This document shows positions 1-5,399 of a stretch of 11,641 nucleotides of DNA, in pieces (position 1 is the stretch's first letter; the number at the start of each line of letters is the position of its first letter). Location of the stretch: positions 1 through 11,641 of the forward strand of contig JADFXZ010000065.1 of NCBI GenBank assembly GCA_015233265.1. The letters are read 5' to 3'. The notes under the pieces were generated by a model. The model did not search any database. It saw only the letters and a list, made by a program, of their open reading frames with translations, and was not told the DNA's origin. This DNA is from Nitrospirota bacterium. Lineage in GTDB: Bacteria > Nitrospirota > Thermodesulfovibrionia > Thermodesulfovibrionales > Magnetobacteriaceae. The translations under genes were made by a program, and so were the position numbers.

Positions 1-69
1 TCTCAGGTGGTCGACATGACCGGAACAGGTGGACGGTTTCGCCGGAATACGCAGAAACAGTTGTCTTAG
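1..69 (+). CDS. possible C-terminal tail of a gene entering from the left
   Basis: Frame 1 is open from the window edge to a TAG at 67-69, giving about 22 residues that end in QKQLS. The same last codons (KQLS then TAG) occur at 2935-2949 at the left edge of the second module, so this may be the end of a gene that faced the partner gene when the module was formed. The stretch is too short to recognise and may be chance. Confidence 0.2.
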   Translation, partial: SQVVDMTGTGGRFRRNTQKQLS

Positions 70-121
70 CCCGCCCCTGAGCGAATCGGGGGATTTTTGG
101 ATCGGGACGCCCTGTAAATGT

Positions 122-730
122 TTATCTATCAGCGTGCTGCAGCATCTCACATACCAAAACATAACTGGTATTGAAATCTTCTCCACAGTCCTCATCCACA
201 TTGGTTCCAGTGATGCGTTTATATATGGCTCCTTTAGAGGAAGTATAAGCAACGGGCAGGTTTTCAAAGTTCTTCCTTCCAATTTCATCCTCTATCTCGA
301 TTAGTATATCTTTTATTTTCCAGTCGTACCACATCTCAGGGATAACGTCGGAAAGCCGTTTGCCATTCATTCTAAGACTTCCAAAATAACCTACATCAAA
401 TAGTAGATAAAATCTCATCATTACAAACGAGCCACTTTCTATTCCCACGGGAAGTGTAGCATCATGACAAACGGCGTATATTCCACAGTCAAATAACAAG
501 GTAGGACCATTACCTTTGGATATGTCACGTATTATGCCTACTCCCTCATAAAGATCTATGTCAACTCTCTTAACTGACTTTGTCATAATTTCAGACGGCA
601 CCATTCCTTTATCTACAAAAGTTAACGCATTGGAAAATGTCTCCCCAACATCACGGTCACCATATTCCCTAAGTGTCATTCCCATTTCAGAAATCCAAAA
701 GGTGTCTATAGCTTTCTTGTTAAAAGTCAT
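122..730 (-). CDS. putative immunity (partner) protein, copy A
   Basis: This is a 202-residue soluble-looking protein with no signal peptide or membrane segment, and I do not recognise its family. The start at 730 is chosen because AAGGAGG lies 6 bases upstream; an upstream in-frame start at 778 would put that site inside the gene and add 16 residues overlapping a conserved hairpin. The gene lies 93 bases downstream of the toxin-like gene on the same strand, the usual place for an immunity gene, which is the only basis for the role. Compared with the paralogue at 3001-3612, residues 151-202 (GRKNF to the end, containing ITGTNVDEDCGEDF) differ at only four positions, whereas residues 1-150 are roughly half identical. 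FDCGIYA at 80-86 is the best conserved part of the variable section. It could instead be a chaperone or loading adaptor. Confidence 0.6.
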   Translation of the reverse strand: MTFNKKAIDTFWISEMGMTLREYGDRDVGETFSNALTFVDKGMVPSEIMTKSVKRVDIDLYEGVGIIRDISKGNGPTLLFDCGIYAVCHDATLPVGIESGSFVMMRFYLLFDVGYFGSLRMNGKRLSDVIPEMWYDWKIKDILIEIEDEIGRKNFENLPVAYTSSKGAIYKRITGTNVDEDCGEDFNTSYVLVCEMLQHADR

Positions 731-762
731 CGTTTTCCTCCTTTTAGCAACTTGATTTATTA

Positions 763-786
763 TACAATAGTAGAGCAACCATTGTA
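763..786 (-). promoter_or_regulatory. conserved hairpin between toxin-like and partner genes, copy A
   Basis: In the minus-strand transcript TACAATGG pairs with CTATTGTA around the 8-base loop TTGCTCTA (seven canonical pairs and one G-U). It lies between the toxin stop and the partner ribosome binding site. Copy B has the same hairpin at 3645-3668 with the same loop and small changes in the stem. It has no T run, so it is not an obvious terminator; it could be a processing or mRNA-stabilising element that sets partner expression relative to the toxin. Confidence 0.45.
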
Positions 787-823
787 TATGCTTTTGTTCT
801 CTATCGTTAGTAATCGCCTTTAT

Positions 824-1987
824 TTATCGAGATGCACGCGGTACTTTTTCTGTTGTTTTGTACATTGTAACTAACGTCAATTTCTTGTTAACAGGGTCTA
901 CCTCGTATATCATATGTATAACCCCATCTTTTTGACGTGCCTGATAGTCAACCGTTTCTATTGTCTTTTTCCCTGCTATAGATTGAAACACGACTCTGCC
1001 TTCTGCAGGGCTTTTAGTTTTAGCCGCCTGGTTACGATACTTTTCTATGTTTTGGTAATCCTCCTTTGTCAAAGGCATATTGCGTTTGCCAGCCTTTCCC
1101 TTAATATCTTCCTCAGGAATTTTATCCTTAGGACTTACGTTGTCGCCGCGTGCCTCTCTTGCTTTGGCTAATTCTACTTTGATGTCAGAATGTCCTTCCA
1201 TTGAGTGTTGAATTCTTTCCTGAGATGCCTCTGTCTTATATCCATCGAACCTTGTGTCGGAGCCTGCCTTTTTAGCTTGCTGGTTCAAATTCTCTGCCTC
1301 GCCAGCCTTTACCTCGCCAGTACTTAACTTATTTACCTTCGTTGCTTCTTTTTCTGCATCTGACTTGGCCAACGCGCTGTTATTCTTTGTTTCATCGTAC
1401 CATTCGCCACGTTTTTCACTTGCCTTTGCAGACTCTTCAGCCGCCTTTTGTTCCGCTACTGCTACAGCCGCCTTTTGTTCTGCTTTTGCCGCTGATGCAG
1501 CGTTTATTTTGCCTGTCTTTATGGCTAAAATAATCGGGGCAAGCATCGCGGCTAATTCCCCTGTGATGCCATACTTCTCTTTCATATATTTCATAATTTC
1601 GTCTATTACGACTCCTGACACCATGGCAATTGCAAGAGCCCCAGCAGTTTCAGCCCCAAATAGTACGGCTAAGGCCGCTGAAACAGTAGCATCTATCCAG
1701 GGTTTTACTCTATCAGCAGGCTTTTTATTCATATATTTATCTAAAAACTCTCTTTCTTCCTTTGTCAGTTGAGATACAGGTTTGTTCATTAATTCCCGTA
1801 TTTTTCTATCCATCTCAGTTTCTTTTGAATCGGCTTTATCAGGTGTCGTATCTTTAACCGGTATTGCATTGTCAGCTGTAGAATTCTTAACGAGTAATAT
1901 GCCGTTTGCCGACTTTTCCATCTTGCAGCCCGGACGTCTGCCCTGAAACTTGCCGTGTTCGTCCTTTATCCAACATGTATCTTCCAT
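824..1987 (-). CDS. putative polymorphic toxin with C-terminal BECR-like nuclease domain, copy A
   Basis: This is a 387-residue protein. Residues 1-27 (starting MEDTCWIKDEHGKF, with Cys5 and Cys21) are almost identical to copy B. Residues 28-95 are polar and variable. Residues 98-130 and 143-157 are hydrophobic, Ala/Gly-rich helices around a conserved DEIMKY-type motif. Residues 160-195 are an Ala/Glu/Lys/Gln coiled coil. The C-terminal part (about 240-387) has an RIQHSMEGHSDI segment, a YQNIEKYRNQAAKTKSP helix and a closing beta pattern ending in LVTMYK. That layout resembles the phage Barnase-EndoU-ColicinE5/D-RelE (BECR) nucleases found at toxin C-termini; this is recognised by pattern only. 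A ribosome binding site AAGGAG lies 8 bases before the ATG. Secretion apparatus, target and toxicity are inferred, not shown. A phage-morphogenesis or structural role is a weaker alternative. Confidence 0.55.
   Translation of the reverse strand: MEDTCWIKDEHGKFQGRRPGCKMEKSANGILLVKNSTADNAIPVKDTTPDKADSKETEMDRKIRELMNKPVSQLTKEEREFLDKYMNKKPADRVKPWIDATVSAALAVLFGAETAGALAIAMVSGVVIDEIMKYMKEKYGITGELAAMLAPIILAIKTGKINAASAAKAEQKAAVAVAEQKAAEESAKASEKRGEWYDETKNNSALAKSDAEKEATKVNKLSTGEVKAGEAENLNQQAKKAGSDTRFDGYKTEASQERIQHSMEGHSDIKVELAKAREARGDNVSPKDKIPEEDIKGKAGKRNMPLTKEDYQNIEKYRNQAAKTKSPAEGRVVFQSIAGKKTIETVDYQARQKDGVIHMIYEVDPVNKKLTLVTMYKTTEKVPRASR
905..1426. repeat. 522-base block identical to 3786-4307
   Basis: By eye every base matches copy B at an offset of 2881, bounded by mismatches at 904/3785 and 1427/4308. 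It covers toxin codons about 188-361, the linker and most of the nuclease-like domain. The flanking coding sequence is clearly diverged, so the block is younger than the rest of the duplication or was homogenised by gene conversion. Confidence 0.9.
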
Positions 1988-2026
1988 TGTCTGTTCTCCT
2001 TTTGATTTACCAGCTGTATTTTACTA

Positions 2027-2055
2027 CTTATACATATAGTTGAAATTCGCATTAA
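2027..2055 (-). promoter_or_regulatory. candidate promoter of toxin-like gene A
   Basis: On the minus strand TTAATG (2050-2055) and TATAAG (2027-2032) are separated by 17 bases, placing a transcript start about 30 bases before the ATG. Copy B has TTCATG and TATAAG at the same spacing. The -35 match is only partial. An ATTCGCAT repeat at 2045-2052 overlaps the -35 and recurs 45 bases upstream. Confidence 0.4.
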
Positions 2056-2130
2056 TGCCCTCTAAAGCCAGTGTACAAGCCATTCTTCAATTCGCATGGC
2101 TGGGGAAAAACGGGATTTTTGGTAAATATT

Positions 2131-2165
2131 GCTACAATTACGTAGCATAGCTACAGTAATGTAGG
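2131..2165. promoter_or_regulatory. tandem dyads, candidate operator, copy A
   Basis: Two inverted repeats lie 19 bases apart centre to centre: GCTAC-AATTAC-GTAGC (2131-2146) and GCTAC-AGTAAT-GTAGG (2150-2165). A third, weaker one (GGTAC-AAAAAC-GTAGT) is at 2247-2262. Copy B keeps the arms of the first two and the 6-base spacing while the spacer bases change. This pattern fits a dimeric repressor or activator acting on the divergent promoters. Confidence 0.5.
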
Positions 2166-2219
2166 TAGTGGAAGGTGCTTGAAAGAGTTATAAGCTGCTA
2201 TAAGTTATTGTTTATACTA

Positions 2220-2225
2220 TATAAT
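2220..2225 (+). promoter_or_regulatory. candidate -10 element, plus strand, copy A
   Basis: A perfect TATAAT in the stretch TACTATATAATA, conserved at 5260-5265 in copy B where it would drive the substrate-binding-protein operon. No good -35 is visible 17 bases upstream, so an activator may be needed; the flanking dyads are the obvious candidate sites. Confidence 0.3.
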
Positions 2226-2355
2226 AGTGTCAGAGCAACAATTTATGGTACAAAAACGTAGTAAATAAAAATGCATCCTAAAATCACATAGACTGGCTTG
2301 TTTCCTTGTGTTTGTATTATGAGGAAATAAGACGGCTTCGGAGTCTGACTATGAT

Positions 2356-2532
2356 TTGTTGCACGGATATGTTAGTATATCCCTGAGCTTATCTGACATT
2401 AGAGGAGGCAGTTCAATCACTAAGACAAGGCATTATCTTACGCTGGCGGTGTTGATTGTGTTTCAATTCGCTGCGGCTTCCGATGAAACAGGGCTGCTTG
2501 AGTCTCTGTCACGCATAAAGGCAGCCCCGTAA
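2356..2532 (+). pseudogene. truncated 5' fragment of the NMT1-type substrate-binding-protein gene
   Basis: Positions 2356-2478 match the first 41 codons of the intact gene at 5400, with the last ~110 bases identical, including the AGGAGG and the signal-peptide segment. After 2478 the sequence changes abruptly and the frame runs on for 17 unrelated codons to a TAA at 2530-2532. This is the debris left at the module junction by tandem duplication or insertion. If expressed, it would make only a signal peptide with a short foreign tail. Confidence 0.8.
2491..2527 (-). terminator. weak stem-loop after the 105-residue gene
   Basis: GGGCTGC (2491-2497) and GCAGCCC (2521-2527) form a perfect 7-base inverted repeat with a 23-base loop just downstream of the gene's stop. 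The long loop and missing T run make termination doubtful. Confidence 0.25.
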
Positions 2533-2541
2533 GGCTGATTT

Positions 2542-2859
2542 TTACTGCCGCAGCTTCCACTTTTTCGTCTTATTTCTTAGACGCTGCAAGGGTGAGGATT
2601 TTTTACACGGCGGCTTGGTCATCCCCTTATTACAGCCTTGGCACTTGACCAGTTTTTTCAGGGCCTCCGGAGGCAGTTGTTTCTTAATTGCCTCGATGAC
2701 CTGCTTAAGAGCTGCCTTGCCGTATTTGTTGAGTATACTCTGCAAGAACAAGGCAATAAAGGCACCTGCCTTGTGCTTGTCGTTAAGAGCTTGAGCCTGT
2801 GAGGTAATCACAAAGCCAAGCGCATCGACGTAATTGTCTGAGATAACGTTCTTGTCCAT
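2542..2859 (-). CDS. hypothetical small basic protein with Cys cluster
   Basis: This is a 105-residue protein that I do not recognise. The start is well supported: AGGAGG lies 9 bases before the ATG on the minus strand. The first ~62 residues look helical (a hydrophobic stretch AGAFIALFLQSIL at 31-43, then an amphipathic Lys-rich helix). CxxC with a third Cys (C73, C76, C85; KCQGCNKG, KPPCKK) follows, and the last 20 residues are strongly basic. The gene sits in sequence unique to the gap between the two modules, downstream of partner B on the same strand, so it could be co-transcribed with module B. The Cys cluster could bind zinc and the basic tail nucleic acid. An accessory or remnant of a third module is possible but unsupported. 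Confidence 0.6.
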   Translation of the reverse strand: MDKNVISDNYVDALGFVITSQAQALNDKHKAGAFIALFLQSILNKYGKAALKQVIEAIKKQLPPEALKKLVKCQGCNKGMTKPPCKKSSPLQRLRNKTKKWKLRQ

Positions 2860-2913
2860 CGTTTGTAACCTCCTGAGGTAGTGTATTTTAGGAACATGCT
2901 CACCGAAAAGGGC

Positions 2914-2957
2914 GGGGCGGGGGAAAACCCTGTGAAACAGTTGTCTTAGCCCGCCCC
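2914..2957 (-). terminator. GC-rich inverted repeat after partner gene B
   Basis: GGGGCGGG (2914-2921) and CCCGCCCC (2950-2957) pair perfectly around a 28-base loop that itself holds CTGT-GAA-ACAG. Read on the minus strand, the stem is followed by a short T run (CCCTTTTC). It lies 44 bases after the partner B stop and 54 bases before the 105-residue gene, so it may end or attenuate the module B transcript. It spans the module boundary: only one arm lies in the repeat, and copy A lacks the other arm. Confidence 0.4.
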
Positions 2958-3000
2958 TGAGCGCATGGAGGAGTATTGGATCGGGACGCCCTGTAAATGT

Positions 3001-3612
3001 TTATCTATCAGCGTGCTGCAACATCTCACATACCAAAATATAACTGGTATTGAAATCTTCTCCACAGTCCTCATCCACATTGGTTCCAGTGATGCGTTTA
3101 TATATTTCTCCTTTAGAGGAAGTATAAGCAATGGGCAGGTTTGCAAAGTTCTTCCTTCCTATTTCCTCCTCTATCATGATCAGTATATCTTTTACCCTCC
3201 ATGAGTAAACCATGCCCGGGATAGCCTTCGAAAGCCGTTGCCCATTTATTCTAAGCTGACTATGATAATTTTCATCGAACACGAGATAAAATTGCATCTT
3301 TACATACGAGCCGCTCTTGATACCCTCTGGAGGTGGCTGATCAATTGAAAATGCATATATTCCGCAGTCAAATACCCATGTTGGATCTCCTGCATAGTTG
3401 TCTATGGAAAAAATCATGCCTATGCCCTCGTAAATATTTATGTCAATCTTCTTTAGTGACTTAGTTGCAGTATCAGACGGCTTAACTTCATTATATGAAA
3501 AAGTTAACGCACTAAAAAAAGTATCTCCCACATCGTAGTCGCCATATTCCCTCATTGAAATTGCATCGTTAGAAATCCAGAATATGTCTATAGCCTTCTT
3601 ATTAAATATCAT
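3001..3612 (-). CDS. putative immunity (partner) protein, copy B
   Basis: This is the 203-residue paralogue of the protein at 122-730, with the same start context: AAGGAGG 6 bases before the ATG at 3612. The C-terminal 52 residues are nearly the same as copy A. The N-terminal 151 differ at about half of positions, including the segment around 36-50 and the loop before FDCGIYAF (SIDNYAG in B, DISKGNG in A). It lies 92 bases downstream of the longer toxin-like gene. The role rests on gene order and co-variation with the toxin; no family is recognised. The GC-rich inverted repeat at 2914-2957 follows its stop codon. Confidence 0.6.
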   Translation of the reverse strand: MIFNKKAIDIFWISNDAISMREYGDYDVGDTFFSALTFSYNEVKPSDTATKSLKKIDINIYEGIGMIFSIDNYAGDPTWVFDCGIYAFSIDQPPPEGIKSGSYVKMQFYLVFDENYHSQLRINGQRLSKAIPGMVYSWRVKDILIMIEEEIGRKNFANLPIAYTSSKGEIYKRITGTNVDEDCGEDFNTSYILVCEMLQHADR

Positions 3613-3644
3613 CGTTATCCTCCTTTTAGTAACTTGATTTATTA

Positions 3645-3668
3645 TGCAATAGTAGAGCAACTATTGTA
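3645..3668 (-). promoter_or_regulatory. conserved hairpin between toxin-like and partner genes, copy B
   Basis: TACAATAG and CTATTGCA pair (one A-C mismatch near the base) around the same 8-base loop TTGCTCTA as in copy A, just upstream of the partner ribosome binding site. Conservation of loop and stem between copies, next to coding sequence that has diverged more, argues for function. Confidence 0.45.
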
Positions 3669-3704
3669 TATGCTTTTTTCTTTATCGTTAGTAATCTCCT
3701 TTGT

Positions 3705-5024
3705 TTATCGATATGTACGCGGTACTTTTTCGGTTTCTTTGTACATCGTGACTAATTTCAATTTTTTGTTAACAGGGTCTACCTTGTATATCATATGTAT
3801 AACCCCATCTTTTTGACGTGCCTGATAGTCAACCGTTTCTATTGTCTTTTTCCCTGCTATAGATTGAAACACGACTCTGCCTTCTGCAGGGCTTTTAGTT
3901 TTAGCCGCCTGGTTACGATACTTTTCTATGTTTTGGTAATCCTCCTTTGTCAAAGGCATATTGCGTTTGCCAGCCTTTCCCTTAATATCTTCCTCAGGAA
4001 TTTTATCCTTAGGACTTACGTTGTCGCCGCGTGCCTCTCTTGCTTTGGCTAATTCTACTTTGATGTCAGAATGTCCTTCCATTGAGTGTTGAATTCTTTC
4101 CTGAGATGCCTCTGTCTTATATCCATCGAACCTTGTGTCGGAGCCTGCCTTTTTAGCTTGCTGGTTCAAATTCTCTGCCTCGCCAGCCTTTACCTCGCCA
4201 GTACTTAACTTATTTACCTTCGTTGCTTCTTTTTCTGCATCTGACTTGGCCAACGCGCTGTTATTCTTTGTTTCATCGTACCATTCGCCACGTTTTTCAC
4301 TTGCCTTAGCAGACTCCTCAGCCGCCTTTTTCTCAGCTTCCAGTGCCGCCTGTTTTTGAGCTGCTTGCTCTGCGGCCTTTTGTTGTGCTATTGCATCAGC
4401 CGCTTTATTCTCAGCCTCCTGAGCTGCCTTTTGCTCAGCTTCTGCTGCCGCTGCTTTCTCAGCCGCCTTGGTTTCATTTGTTGCCGCTATTAGCTTTTGT
4501 TGTGCTTCTTCCGCTTTCTTAGCGTCCATATGGCCTTTCGCTACTGCTAAAGCAAGCACTGCAAGCGCAATGCCAATAGCCCCGTAACCTGAGAAATGCT
4601 CCTCAGCATATTTCATCACCTCATCCATCGTTATGTCAAAGACTATGTTGCCGACAATTGCTCTGAAGATACCAGATATAGGTCCTCCAATTAGCGCAAA
4701 CATCACAGCATCGACTGGATTTCCTGCTGGATTTGCTTCAATTGAATCATAGTCTTTCAGAAACCGCTTATCTGCCTGTGTCCATTGAGTTTGTGGCTTT
4801 CTCAATATTTCCATAGACCTTTGTTCTTTCTTGTAATCTTCTACAGATTTCCCGAGTGCTTTTGCTTCTTTTTCAATATCCTCTTCGCCTGTGGTCAGCG
4901 TCAATGTTAATGACGGTGTTGAATCAGATATCTGTGTAACGCCTGCCGACTTTTCCATCTTGCAGCCCGGACGTCTGCCCATAAACTTGCCGTGTTCATC
5001 CTTTATCCAACATGTATCTTCCAT
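3705..5024 (-). CDS. putative polymorphic toxin with C-terminal BECR-like nuclease domain, copy B
   Basis: This is a 439-residue paralogue of the protein at 824-1987. Residues 1-27 carry the same N-terminal tag with Cys5 and Cys21 (one change, Gln15 to Met). The polar segment 28-100 is unrelated in detail to copy A. Hydrophobic helices at 104-132 and 147-163 flank a conserved DEVMKY motif. A long Ala/Glu/Lys/Gln coiled coil (about 168-243) with repeated QKAA/EKKAA units accounts for the extra 52 residues. From residue 240 onward the protein is nearly the same as copy A, with a few changes near the end (YEV to YKV, and a C-terminal RTYR instead of RASR). AAGGAG precedes the ATG by 8 bases. The hydrophobic pair plus coiled coil could serve translocation across a membrane; that is inference from composition. 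Confidence 0.55.
   Translation of the reverse strand: MEDTCWIKDEHGKFMGRRPGCKMEKSAGVTQISDSTPSLTLTLTTGEEDIEKEAKALGKSVEDYKKEQRSMEILRKPQTQWTQADKRFLKDYDSIEANPAGNPVDAVMFALIGGPISGIFRAIVGNIVFDITMDEVMKYAEEHFSGYGAIGIALAVLALAVAKGHMDAKKAEEAQQKLIAATNETKAAEKAAAAEAEQKAAQEAENKAADAIAQQKAAEQAAQKQAALEAEKKAAEESAKASEKRGEWYDETKNNSALAKSDAEKEATKVNKLSTGEVKAGEAENLNQQAKKAGSDTRFDGYKTEASQERIQHSMEGHSDIKVELAKAREARGDNVSPKDKIPEEDIKGKAGKRNMPLTKEDYQNIEKYRNQAAKTKSPAEGRVVFQSIAGKKTIETVDYQARQKDGVIHMIYKVDPVNKKLKLVTMYKETEKVPRTYR
3786..4307. repeat. 522-base block identical to 905-1426
   Basis: Copy B partner of the identical block, covering toxin B codons about 240-413. Identity ends abruptly at both sides. Confidence 0.9.
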
Positions 5025-5066
5025 TGCCTGTTCTCCTTGTGATTTACCGCTTGTTTTTTTTTACTG

Positions 5067-5095
5067 CTTATACATATAGTTGAATTTCGCATGAA
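5067..5095 (-). promoter_or_regulatory. candidate promoter of toxin-like gene B
   Basis: TTCATG (5090-5095) and TATAAG (5067-5072) on the minus strand, 17 bases apart, about 43 bases before the ATG; same placement as in copy A. Confidence 0.4.
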
Positions 5096-5170
5096 TGCCC
5101 TCTAAAGCCAGTGTACAAGCCATTCTCCTGTTCGCATGGCTGGGAAAAAATGGGATTATTGGCAAATGTT

Positions 5171-5205
5171 GCTACAAATTAGTAGCATAGCTACAATATT
5201 GTAGG
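5171..5205. promoter_or_regulatory. tandem dyads, candidate operator, copy B
   Basis: GCTAC-AAATTA-GTAGC (5171-5186) and GCTAC-AATATT-GTAGG (5190-5205). A third site, GCTAC-AAAAAC-GTAGT (5297-5312), lies about 30 bases downstream of the plus-strand TATAAT, so the sites bracket that promoter. Arms and spacing match copy A while spacer bases differ. Confidence 0.5.
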
Positions 5206-5399
5206 TAATGAAAGGTGCTTAAAAGACTTATAAATTGCTGTAAGTTAGTGTATATACTATATAATAAAATATTTTAGTGTCAGAGGGACAAACTATGCTA
5301 CAAAAACGTAGTATATAAAAATGCATCATAATATCTCATAGACCGGCTTGTATCCATGTTTTATGAGGAAATGAGACGCCTTCGGAGTCTGACTATGAT

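Larger units (their letters stand above)
1988..2355. other. divergent intergenic region of module A
   Basis: No gene is seen in this stretch. It holds the candidate toxin promoter (2027-2055), two copies of ATTCGCAT at 2045-2052 and 2090-2097, three CTAC-N6-GTAG dyads and a plus-strand TATAAT at 2220-2225. It aligns base for base, with scattered substitutions and a small indel, to 5025-5399 of copy B. Confidence 0.7.
54..2478. repeat. tandem module copy A (partner gene + toxin-like gene + start of SBP gene)
   Basis: This block aligns with 2934-5522. The left boundary is where GAAACAGTTGTCTTAG begins in both copies. The right boundary is at CTGCGGCT, after which copy A continues TCCGATG and copy B continues CTGGCGG inside the intact substrate-binding-protein gene. 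Identity is very uneven: near perfect at the partner 3' end, at 905-1426 and over the last ~110 bases, but low in the toxin core and partner 5' half. Copy A is shorter mainly because the Ala-rich part of the toxin is 52 codons shorter. Confidence 0.9.
5025..5399. other. divergent intergenic region of module B
   Basis: No gene is seen between the toxin start and the substrate-binding-protein gene. It contains the candidate toxin promoter (5067-5095), a plus-strand TATAAT at 5260-5265, three dyads (5171-5186, 5190-5205, 5297-5312), and TTCGCAT at 5086-5092 and 5131-5137. I looked for a thiamine (TPP) riboswitch because of the NMT1-type gene downstream and saw none. Confidence 0.65.

Noticed and set aside
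71..97. Plus-strand terminator (CCCC ... GGGG followed by TTTTT)
   Set aside because: The stem is only 4-5 bases with a 9-base loop, the T run is not kept in copy B, and no plus-strand gene is proven upstream.
731..778. Longer start for partner A (at 778), and likewise partner B (at 3660)
   Set aside because: The ideal AAGGAGG lies inside this extension, directly before the internal ATG, and the extension overlaps the conserved hairpin.
914..1171. Identical plus-strand 85-codon frames at 914-1171 and 3795-4052
   Set aside because: They are identical only because they lie opposite the 522-base identical block of the toxin-like genes.
1254..1772. Plus-strand open frame of 172 codons
   Set aside because: It is antisense to the Ala/Lys/Glu-rich toxin-like gene, whose codon bias keeps the opposite frame open. 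There is no ribosome binding site, and the supporting gene on the minus strand is well placed.
2060..2080. Sigma54-type promoter (TGGC then GC) upstream of the toxin-like gene
   Set aside because: Spacing between GG and GC is 9 rather than 10 and the rest of the consensus is missing.
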